DNA of 7,181 nt from an uncultured Oscillospiraceae bacterium (GTDB taxonomy: Bacteria > Bacillota > Clostridia > Oscillospirales > Oscillospiraceae): NCBI GenBank assembly GCA_934569215.1, contig CAKTKF010000049.1, positions 1 through 7,181 on the forward strand, in the 5' to 3' direction. How positions within the stretch are numbered: position 1 is the stretch's first letter; every line of letters starts with the position of its first letter. Of the stretch, positions 1 to 5,483 are shown one piece after another. A program made the position numbers and the translations under genes. The notes under the pieces are model-generated. The model ran no database searches and was not told the origin of the DNA. It saw only the letters and a program-made list of their open reading frames with translations.

Positions 1-416
1 CCGCATTTCCGGTAGAAAGCCACGGCGGCGTCATTCTGGGGGTAGACCCCCAGCTGTAAATCCGTGCAGCCAAAGGTTCTTGCCAGCGCGCGGACATCCC
101 CCATCATCTCCGTGCCGATGCCCTGACCGCGAAGGGTCTCCTCAACGGCGATTTCGTCGATCAGCAGAACCTTCCGTTTAACCAGTCCCGGACCGTCGTA
201 ATTTCGGATTTTCAAGCTCACATAGCCCACGACCGCACCGTGCAGACGGGCTACATACAAAGACCGCTCCGCGATCGCTTCCCGAAAGCGCTCCGGCGGA
301 TACATTTCCCGGGGCATTTCATAGATATCCGGCCGCCAGGCAACGTGCATGGCGTGTACCTGACGCGCCAGCCGGTTCACCGCTTCCCGGTCGGTCTCCA
401 CTGCAAGTTCCAGCAT
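1..416 (-). CDS. GNAT-family N-acetyltransferase, 3' end cut by window edge
   Basis: The first 138 codons and part of another are present; the C-terminus lies beyond the left edge. The translation starts MLELAVETDREAV and has the GNAT fold landmarks. A strand and motif A segment at about residues 86-105 carries R96-G-Q-G-I-G101, the R/Q-x-x-G-x-G acetyl-CoA pyrophosphate-binding loop. A motif B segment near residues 127-138 (QNDAAVAFYRKC) matches the usual N-x-x-A-x-x-F-Y signature. The family transfers an acetyl group from acetyl-CoA to an amine; the substrate cannot be read from the sequence. The ATG shares one base with the tyrS stop (TGATG), so translation is probably coupled to tyrS and the gene probably belongs to the same T-box-controlled transcript. 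No signal peptide or membrane segment is seen. The family call is firm, while the specific function is unknown. Confidence 0.9.
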   Translation of the reverse strand, partial: MLELAVETDREAVNRLARQVHAMHVAWRPDIYEMPREMYPPERFREAIAERSLYVARLHGAVVGYVSLKIRNYDGPGLVKRKVLLIDEIAVEETLRGQGIGTEMMGDVRALARTFGCTDLQLGVYPQNDAAVAFYRKC

Positions 417-1648
417 CAGGCCAGCACCGCTTTGTGGAAAATCTTCTTGCCCTTGCGGATTTTCACGCCCGCTTTCAGCATTTCCTCCGTCACGGCGAAC
501 TGGGCGCTGGGCACCTTCTCGTCGTTGACCAGAACGCCGCCCTGCTCCACCAGCTGCCGCGCCTGCTTGTTGGAGGGCGCCAGCCCACAGGCCACCATCA
601 AGTTCAAAATGCCGATTTTACCGTCCATCAGCTTGTCGGCGGAAATTTCCGTGGTGGGCATGTTGGTGTCATCACCGCCACCCACAAACAGCGCCTTGGC
701 GGCGGCTCTGGCCTTTTCGGCTTCTTCCTCGCCGTGAACCATCTTGGTCAGCTCATAGGCAAGGATCTCCTTGGCCTCGTTCAGCTTGGCATCCGCCCAG
801 GTATCCATCTCGTTGATCTGCTCCAGGGGCAGGAAGGTCAGCATCCGGATGCACTTCATCACGTCGGCGTCGCCCACGTTCCGCCAGTACTGGTAGAACT
901 CAAAGGGAGAGGTCTTGTTGGCGTCCAGCCAGACGGCGTTGCCGGCGGTCTTGCCCATCTTCTTGCCCTGGGAGTCGGTCAGCAGCGTGATGGTCATGCA
1001 GTGAGCGTCCTTGCCCAGCTTCTTGCGGATCAGCTCGGTGCCGCCCAGCATGTTGCTCCACTGGTCGTTGCCGCCGAACTGCATGTTGCAGTTATAGTGC
1101 TGGAACAGGTGGTAGAAGTCGTAGGACTGCATGATCATGTAGTTGAATTCCAGGAAGGACAGTCCCCGCTCCATGCGCTGGCGGTAGCAGTCCGCCCGGA
1201 GCATGTTGTTGACAGAGAAGCACGCGCCGACTTCCCGCAGCAGCTCCACGTAGTTCAGATCCAGCAGCCAGTCGGCGTTGTTGACCATCTGGGCCTTGCC
1301 CTCGCCGAACTCGATGAACCGCTCCATCTGCTTCTTGAAGCACTCGGCGTTGTGGTTGATGTCCTCCTTGGTGAGCATCTTGCGCATATCGGTACGGCCG
1401 GAGGGGTCGCCGATCATGGTCGTGCCGCCGCCGATCAGGGCGATGGGCTTGTTGCCCGCCATTTGCAGACGCTTCATCAGGGTCAGCGCCATGAAGTGGC
1501 CGGCGGTCAGGCTGTCGGCAGTGCAGTCAAAGCCGATGTAGAAGGTGGCCTTGCCGTTGTCGATCATTTCCCGGATTTCTTCCTCGTTGGTGACCTGGGC
1601 AATCAGTCCCCGGGCAACCAGTTCATCATACAGTTTCATATTTTTCAT
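416..1648 (-). CDS. tyrS: Tyrosyl-tRNA synthetase (TyrRS)
   Basis: A 410-residue cytosolic class I aminoacyl-tRNA synthetase that charges tRNA-Tyr with tyrosine using ATP; the length is normal for bacterial TyrS. The Rossmann-fold catalytic domain occupies roughly residues 30-240. The HIGH-region motif reads T43-ADSL-TAGH51, so the usual first His of HIGH is Thr48. GGNDQWSNM (192-200) is the tyrosine-binding and dimer region, and KKMGKT (229-234) is the KMSKS-loop equivalent. An anticodon-recognition region follows, and an S4 RNA-binding domain spans about 345-410 (NKQARQLVEQGGVLVNDEKV). The chosen ATG follows AGAAAGGA, which overlaps the end of the upstream peptidase gene, with about 4 bases of spacing. 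An ATG three codons further in is a possible alternative. The gene is second in the T-box operon and shares a base with the downstream GNAT start. Control by tRNA-Tyr charging through the upstream leader is strongly implied. Confidence 0.97.
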   Translation of the reverse strand: MKNMKLYDELVARGLIAQVTNEEEIREMIDNGKATFYIGFDCTADSLTAGHFMALTLMKRLQMAGNKPIALIGGGTTMIGDPSGRTDMRKMLTKEDINHNAECFKKQMERFIEFGEGKAQMVNNADWLLDLNYVELLREVGACFSVNNMLRADCYRQRMERGLSFLEFNYMIMQSYDFYHLFQHYNCNMQFGGNDQWSNMLGGTELIRKKLGKDAHCMTITLLTDSQGKKMGKTAGNAVWLDANKTSPFEFYQYWRNVGDADVMKCIRMLTFLPLEQINEMDTWADAKLNEAKEILAYELTKMVHGEEEAEKARAAAKALFVGGGDDTNMPTTEISADKLMDGKIGILNLMVACGLAPSNKQARQLVEQGGVLVNDEKVPSAQFAVTEEMLKAGVKIRKGKKIFHKAVLA

Positions 1649-1658
1649 TTTTCCTTTC

Positions 1659-2591
1659 TTATTGCGCTGCGCCGCAGGTGATGAATGTGATCAGAGCCGC
1701 GCGCAGAATATTGACGTTTGTTTCTTCCAGAACGGTGTCTTTGGGCGTGTGGATGCGGGATAAATACAGGGTTTTCCCCTTTTTCCGCAATACGCAGATG
1801 CCCACGCCGTAGGGGAAATTCGCCTGGTCGGAGGGATAGACGGAAAAGCCCTTTTCGTGAACCAGCACGTCCTTTTTCCCAAAATAACCGCAGGCTTTAT
1901 AGAGGGAAGTCAGCTTTTTCCGGTCCTTTTTCAGCTTTTTCGTGGGGAAGAAGCGAATATGGTCTCCGTCTCCCACGCAGTCCAGATTGAGAACGAGCTG
2001 GCCGTCCGACGCTTTTTTATGCGCCTTGCGGTAGGCGGCGGAGCCGATCAGCCCCGCTTCCTCCAAATCGAACAGAACGAAGCAGACCTTGCCCCGCTGG
2101 CTTTCCGGCAGGGAACGGGCAATTTCCAGCAGCGTGACCACGCCGGAGGTATTGTCGTTGGCATTGTGCTTGTTGGCAGGGCCGATCATCACCAGCGCGA
2201 TCATCGCCCACACGCAGAGAAACCACACGTAATAACCAACGTCGAAGCTTCCCGCAAGCAGCCCTGCCAGCGCCCCCGGAATCGCCGGGGCAAAGAGCAT
2301 CAGCAGCACCACGACCAGCTGATACCCTATAAACGCCCAGAAATTGCAGGGTGCAATCAGATTGGGGATGGGCAGCCGGGCGCAGGTGTCATAGTGGGCG
2401 GTGACCAGGTACTGCGCCGTCTCCGGGTCGCCAATCACCACGTTCCGGCAGCCGAAGCTTCCCTTTTCGACGGTTGGCGAATAACCGAACTGCTTTAGAT
2501 AAGACTGCGCCGCATCCCGGAATTCCTGCTTCTGCTGTTTGCTTTTCCGCACGGGAAACGCGGTCAGGACATCCATGGGTCGTGTCAGCAT
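1659..2591 (-). CDS. Membrane-anchored M28-family zinc metallopeptidase (aminopeptidase-like)
   Basis: A 310-residue protein with the M28 co-catalytic zinc peptidase signature. The visible residues are TAHYDT (H66, D68), NANDNTSG (D146, the likely bridging ligand), DLEEAG (E177 as general base, E178 as ligand), NLDCVGDGD (D204) and RIHTPKDT (H281). The full set is present, so the enzyme is probably active; M28 enzymes usually remove N-terminal residues from peptides. Unusually, two hydrophobic segments (about 84-103 and 119-137) lie between the first motif and D146. They form a membrane hairpin with no positive charge in its loop. The C-terminal domain is Lys-rich (about 218-228), and no signal peptide is seen, so the catalytic parts are inferred to face the cytoplasm. 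The start is fixed by AAGGAGG with 7-base spacing. It is the first gene after the Tyr T-box and ends 10 bases before tyrS. Its substrate is unknown. Confidence 0.88.
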   Translation of the reverse strand: MLTRPMDVLTAFPVRKSKQQKQEFRDAAQSYLKQFGYSPTVEKGSFGCRNVVIGDPETAQYLVTAHYDTCARLPIPNLIAPCNFWAFIGYQLVVVLLMLFAPAIPGALAGLLAGSFDVGYYVWFLCVWAMIALVMIGPANKHNANDNTSGVVTLLEIARSLPESQRGKVCFVLFDLEEAGLIGSAAYRKAHKKASDGQLVLNLDCVGDGDHIRFFPTKKLKKDRKKLTSLYKACGYFGKKDVLVHEKGFSVYPSDQANFPYGVGICVLRKKGKTLYLSRIHTPKDTVLEETNVNILRAALITFITCGAAQ

Positions 2592-2598
2592 AGTATCC

Positions 2599-2605
2599 CC
2601 TCCTT
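2599..2605 (-). promoter_or_regulatory. Ribosome binding site of the M28 peptidase gene
   Basis: AAGGAGG lies 7 bases before the ATG at 2591, an almost perfect anti-SD match. It sits just after the terminator U tract, so it is transcribed only when the T-box switch is in the read-through state. Confidence 0.9.
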
Positions 2606-2612
2606 TTTATGG

Positions 2613-2646
2613 AAAAACGCCCTCTATCCCAACGGATAGAGGGCGT
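2613..2646 (-). terminator. T-box intrinsic terminator
   Basis: The 5' arm ACGCCCTCTATCC (2646-2634) pairs perfectly with GGATAGAGGGCGT (2629-2617) around a GTTG loop. This gives a 13-bp stem followed by a short T run (2617-2613). The first nine bases of the 5' arm are also the 3' strand of the antiterminator, so the two structures exclude each other. It is the only clear intrinsic terminator in the window. Confidence 0.95.
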
Positions 2647-2667
2647 AAAATACGCGGTACCACCTCT
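2638..2667 (-). promoter_or_regulatory. T-box antiterminator
   Basis: The structure is AGAGG (2667-2663), a seven-base bulge UGGUACC (2662-2656), GCGU (2655-2652), loop AUUUU, ACGC (2646-2643) and CCUCU (2642-2638), so both helices pair without mismatch. The UGGU of the bulge is complementary to an ACCA acceptor end. That fits a tRNA with discriminator base A73, as expected for tRNA-Tyr. The 3' strand is shared with the terminator. Confidence 0.95.
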
Positions 2668-2788
2668 AATTCGGCACTTTCTCACGAAAAATGCCCTCAC
2701 GGCGTCCAGCAACGCCTCTCGCTGTACCGGGCGAACCCCGTCCTTTCCTACTTCTGCGTTTCAAATTTCAGAAAGGCCACTCCGGGAG

Positions 2789-2791
2789 GTA
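2789..2791 (-). promoter_or_regulatory. Probable T-box specifier codon UAC (Tyr)
   Basis: Within the specifier loop, between GCGCC and the closing TCCC strand, the RNA reads GAAAUACC. UAC would pair with the tRNA-Tyr anticodon GUA and agrees with tyrS in the operon. The overlapping triplet ACC (Thr) is also present, so the assignment uses gene context as well as sequence. Confidence 0.8.
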
Positions 2792-2885
2792 TTTCGGCGC
2801 TTTTCCCCACTGCCTTGCACCAACCGGCAGCTCTCTGGCGGGAATCGGGACGCTTACTTCTTCCCATCACTGTGTTGCTTGCATT

Positions 2886-2914
2886 ATCCTAACAAAAGGA
2901 TCAAAATTTGTCAA
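2886..2914 (-). promoter_or_regulatory. Sigma-A-type promoter of the T-box operon
   Basis: A perfect -35 TTGACA (2914-2909) is separated by 17 bases from a -10 TAGGAT (2891-2886, extended as TAGGATAAT). This predicts transcription start at about 2880-2877, just ahead of Stem I of the T-box. The -35 overlaps the TGA stop of the ASCH gene. Confidence 0.88.
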
Positions 2915-3345
2915 GGGTAAACTCGCATAAATTCTTCGCATACCACCGGCATATCCTCGTCAAAGGTCAGTCCTCCAGCGTTCATTTCCCGGGTAAAGAA
3001 GTCCCGGTGCACCTCCCGCCAGGATTCCAGGCTCCGGTCGTCCTCCCCTTCCCGGAAGGCGTGATCGGCACTGACCTCCCGGAACGGCACGACATAGACC
3101 TTCGTCGTGCGGATGATGCAGACCGCTTCGCCCTTTGTGTTCAAAATGACGCTGTAGTCCCCCGCTTTGGGAAGCGGCTCCTGTTCCTGCTCATATAGGG
3201 GGTAGGCCGAGGCCGTAGCGGTCTTGATACCGTTCAGGACAAGCTCCGCCAGCGCGTCCGGTGCGCCGCCGAACGCCCAGTCATCGTAATCCGCCTTTAT
3301 CCCCGACTTTTCGCAGAAGCGTTCCCACATTTCCGCTGCATTCAT
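2911..3345 (-). CDS. ASCH-domain protein, possible nucleoside/RNA-acting amidohydrolase
   Basis: A 144-residue soluble protein starting MNAAEMWERF. The core, with NGIKTATASAYPLYE near residues 38-52, AGDYSVIL at 61-68, EAVCIIRTTKVYVVPF at 73-88 and VVCEEF near 134-139, is typical of small ASCH-domain proteins, a PUA-like fold that binds RNA or nucleosides. K41-T42-A43-T44 and H95-A-F-R-E99 resemble the K-T-x-T and H-A-x-x-E positions of E. coli YqfB, an N4-acetylcytidine amidohydrolase with a Lys/Thr/Glu centre. That comparison is from memory and this protein is longer than YqfB. The ATG lies 5 bases after the recN stop, with AGAGGA overlapping the recN end as ribosome site, so co-expression with recN is likely. 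A longer upstream reading in the same frame would overlap recN and lacks domain support. The true substrate is unknown. Confidence 0.88.
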   Translation of the reverse strand: MNAAEMWERFCEKSGIKADYDDWAFGGAPDALAELVLNGIKTATASAYPLYEQEQEPLPKAGDYSVILNTKGEAVCIIRTTKVYVVPFREVSADHAFREGEDDRSLESWREVHRDFFTREMNAGGLTFDEDMPVVCEEFMRVYP

Positions 3346-3350
3346 TATCG

Positions 3351-5000
3351 TTATCCTCTCAGCATTTCTTCCGCGCTTTTCAGCGTGGTTTCGGTAATCG
3401 TCGCGCCGCCGATAATCCGTGCCAGCTCCCGCTTTCTGCCCTCCAAGTCCAGGGGCGTCACGGAGGTGTATGTCCGTCCGTTCCGCTCCTGCTTGGCGAT
3501 AAGCAGATGGTTGTCCGCCAGCGCCGCCAGCTGGGGCAGATGGGTGACGCACAGCACCTGCTTGTGGGCGGCAACGCTTTTCAGCTTCTGAGCGACCTTC
3601 TGGGCAGCCCGACCGGAAACGCCGGTGTCCACCTCGTCGAAAATCAGGGTCTCCACCTGGTCTTTTTCCGCCAGAACGTTTTTCATAGCCAGCATGATTC
3701 TCGCCAATTCGCCGCCGGAGGCCACCTTGCTCATGGGTTTCAGCGCTTCGCCCGCGTTGGCGGACATGTAAAACGCCACGGCATCCGCGCCGGTGGAAGA
3801 CAACTCCGTCTCCCGGAATTCGCAGGAAAACTGCACTCTCGGCATATCCAGCTGGGTCAGCTCCGTCAGAATGCGCTCCGACATGGCCTTTGCCGCCGCT
3901 TTCCGGTTTTCCCGGAGGGCGATCGCCGCGTCCCAGGCGGCTTTTTCCGCCTTCTGGAGCTTCCCTTTCAGCCGTTCCAGATGGTCGTCGGCAAATTCGA
4001 TGTCGTCCAGCTCTTTTCTCGCGCTGTCCAGATAGGCCAGGATGTCCTCACAGGTCGTACCGTATTTCCGGCGCAGCTTGTGAATCACGTCCAGCCGGGA
4101 CTCGATCTGTTCCAGCTCGTCGGCGGAATAGCTTAAGCCGTCCCGGGCGTCCCGAACCTCCTCGGCGGCGTCCTGCACCTGATACATGAGATCCGCCACC
4201 CGCTCGTGGAGGGCGTTGAAGCTGTCGCTGAACCGGGACAGCCGGGCAAGGGCATACTCCGCCTGGGCAAGCAGCCCGGCGGCGCCGTCGGTATCGTCCC
4301 CGCCGTAGAGACATTCCACGGCCGTTTCCATGCCGTTGCTCAGCTTTTCGGCGTTTTGCAGAATCTTCCGCCGTTCTTCTAATCTTTCGTCCTCCCCCGG
4401 TTCCAGTTCCGCTTTTTCAATTTCCGCGATCTGGTATTTCAGGGTCTCCATGCGGCGCAGCTTTTCCCCTTCGTCCATGGTCAGGCGGTCAATTTCCCGC
4501 CGCAGCTTCGCCACCGCTTCGTATTTTTCTCCGTAATCGCTCCGAAGCGTCTCGTTTCCGGCAAAGGCGTCCAGGAAAGCCAGGTGGTTGTCCTCGTCAA
4601 ACAGGGACGCGGAATCGTGCTGGCCGTGGATGTTGATGAGCTGGATGCCCAGCTTCCGCAGAATGGACACGGTGACCAGACTTCCGTTGACCCGGCAGAC
4701 ATTTTTCCCGTCCAGAAAAATCTCCCGTTGGACGACGGTCTCCGGGTCGTATTCCACGCCGTTGTCCTCGAACCACTGTAACTTCGGAACGCCGGTAAAC
4801 ACAGCTCGGACGGTGGCCTTATTTGTCCCGGTTCGGATCATGTCCCGGTACGCCCGCTCGCCGAGAATCGCGGAAATCGCGTCAATGACAATGGATTTAC
4901 CCGCGCCGGTTTCGCCGGTGAGGACGGTAAATCCCCCGTCGAAGGAAATATCCGCGCTTTCAATCACCGCGATATTTTCAATATGCAGAAGGCTCAGCAC
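3351..5000 (-). CDS. recN: DNA repair protein RecN (SMC-like ATPase)
   Basis: A 549-residue protein of normal RecN length, acting on double-strand breaks as an SMC-like ATPase that tethers DNA. An N-terminal half-ATPase carries the Walker A motif GETGAGKS (29-36) and a Q-loop region NIHGQHD (Q127). A long charged, mostly helical coiled-coil middle covers about 155-375. The C-terminal half-ATPase has the ABC signature VASGGELAR (426-434), Walker B TLIFDEVD (451-458), the D-loop DTGVSGRAA and a switch His in CVTHLPQ (H487). All catalytic elements are intact. The start codon is GTG, supported by GAGGGGGAG five bases upstream and by agreement with the usual RecN N-terminus. It begins 14 bases after the argR stop. 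No SOS (LexA) box is visible in that gap, so expression should depend on the operon promoter outside the window or on an unseen site. Confidence 0.97.
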   Translation of the reverse strand: MLSLLHIENIAVIESADISFDGGFTVLTGETGAGKSIVIDAISAILGERAYRDMIRTGTNKATVRAVFTGVPKLQWFEDNGVEYDPETVVQREIFLDGKNVCRVNGSLVTVSILRKLGIQLINIHGQHDSASLFDEDNHLAFLDAFAGNETLRSDYGEKYEAVAKLRREIDRLTMDEGEKLRRMETLKYQIAEIEKAELEPGEDERLEERRKILQNAEKLSNGMETAVECLYGGDDTDGAAGLLAQAEYALARLSRFSDSFNALHERVADLMYQVQDAAEEVRDARDGLSYSADELEQIESRLDVIHKLRRKYGTTCEDILAYLDSARKELDDIEFADDHLERLKGKLQKAEKAAWDAAIALRENRKAAAKAMSERILTELTQLDMPRVQFSCEFRETELSSTGADAVAFYMSANAGEALKPMSKVASGGELARIMLAMKNVLAEKDQVETLIFDEVDTGVSGRAAQKVAQKLKSVAAHKQVLCVTHLPQLAALADNHLLIAKQERNGRTYTSVTPLDLEGRKRELARIIGGATITETTLKSAEEMLRG

Positions 5001-5005
5001 GGTTA

Positions 5006-5014
5006 CTCCCCCTC
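5006..5014 (-). promoter_or_regulatory. Ribosome binding site deciding the GTG start of recN
   Basis: GAGGGGGAG lies directly after the argR TGA and five bases (TAACC) before GTG at 5000. No ATG candidate is equally well placed near the expected RecN N-terminus. Confidence 0.8.
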
Positions 5015-5470
5015 TCAGCCGCCTATCAGGCTCTTGATCTCACCGCAGAATGCGGCGGCGGCGTTGGTGTCCCGCATGATGACCACCGCCGTATCGTCGC
5101 CGGCCAGCGTCCCCAGCACCACGTTCATATTCATGGCGTCCAGCGCGGAGGCCGCCGCGTTGGCCAGTCCCGGGAGAGTGTGGATGACGATGATGTTCTG
5201 GGCATAGTCAAAGCTGGTGACACACTCCCGGAAAATGGTGTTCAGCCGCCCCGTGAAGGCGCTGGGTACCTCCCTTGCCGCCGTCGTGTAGCGGTAGGTG
5301 CCGAAGCTGGTCAGCTCTTTGACGATCCGCAGCTCCTTAATGTCCCGGGAAATGGTCGCCTGGGTGCTGGTAAAGCCTGCTTCCTGCAGCTCCTTCAGCA
5401 GCTGCTCCTGTGTTTCCACGTTTGTTGTGGAGATGATCTCCATGATCTTTGCCTGTCTCTTCGATTTCAA
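5015..5470 (-). CDS. argR: Arginine repressor ArgR/AhrC
   Basis: A 151-residue transcription factor of normal ArgR length. With L-arginine bound it forms hexamers that repress arginine biosynthesis genes and in Firmicutes may activate catabolic ones. The N-terminal winged helix-turn-helix (about 1-65) carries the family signature STQATISRDIKELRIVK (35-51), with S42-R43 in the DNA-recognition helix. The C-terminal oligomerisation and arginine-binding domain (about 75-150) includes TLPGLANA and GTLAGDDT (120-127), where D125-D126 correspond to the ligand-binding acidic pair. The start is TTG, chosen because it gives the typical MKSKRQ N-terminus and because GAGGTGA lies six bases upstream. An ATG at codon 10 would delete part of the DNA-binding domain. 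It lies 13 bases after nadK. Linkage to recN is conserved in Firmicutes (ahrC-recN in Bacillus). Confidence 0.96.
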   Translation of the reverse strand: MKSKRQAKIMEIISTTNVETQEQLLKELQEAGFTSTQATISRDIKELRIVKELTSFGTYRYTTAAREVPSAFTGRLNTIFRECVTSFDYAQNIIVIHTLPGLANAAASALDAMNMNVVLGTLAGDDTAVVIMRDTNAAAAFCGEIKSLIGG

Positions 5471-5476
5471 ACCCGG

Positions 5477-5483
5477 TCACCTC
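5477..5483 (-). promoter_or_regulatory. Ribosome binding site deciding the TTG start of argR
   Basis: GAGGTGA follows the nadK TAA immediately and lies six bases (CCGGGT) before TTG at 5470. This supports the rare TTG codon over the internal ATG. Confidence 0.78.

Larger units (their letters stand above)
2613..2880 (-). promoter_or_regulatory. T-box riboswitch leader (tRNA-Tyr responsive), controlling peptidase-tyrS-GNAT
   Basis: A cis-acting leader RNA that binds a tRNA and senses whether it is charged. Stem I begins with GATGGGAAGAAGTAAGCG, including an AGTA loop-E element at 2858-2855. It continues to the AG bulge (AGAGAG, 2836-2831) and a distal hairpin CTGCC/GGCAG (2830-2826 with 2814-2810) around the conserved GGTTGGTGCAA loop. 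The returning strand has GAAATACC with a UAC tyrosine specifier, then TCCC pairing with GGGA at the base. Stem II elements lie at about 2776-2740. Hairpins of the IIA/B region follow (CGGG/CCCG, GGCGT/ACGCC). Stem III spans about 2695-2673 with a GUGA tetraloop. The antiterminator and terminator close the leader. Uncharged tRNA-Tyr should stabilise the antiterminator and permit expression. The call is very secure; the Tyr identity rests on the specifier plus downstream tyrS. Confidence 0.96.

Noticed and set aside
434..1681. A 415-codon open frame on the plus strand running the full length of tyrS
   Set aside because: It is antisense to a gene with clear TyrRS motifs. Its translation is His/Val/Leu/Gln-rich with no recognisable domain, as expected from reading the complement of GC-rich codons.
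2911..3552. Longer version of the ASCH gene starting at 3552
   Set aside because: The added N-terminus overlaps the recN C-terminal coding region, is Gly/Ala/Arg-rich and has no domain; the ATG at 3345 with its own ribosome site gives a full ASCH protein.
3261..4136. Long plus-strand open frame opposite recN
   Set aside because: Low-complexity translation without domain signals, fully antisense to recN coding sequence.
5001..5014. Possible SOS box ahead of recN
   Set aside because: The 14-base gap holds only a ribosome binding site; no GAAC...GTTC palindrome is present.
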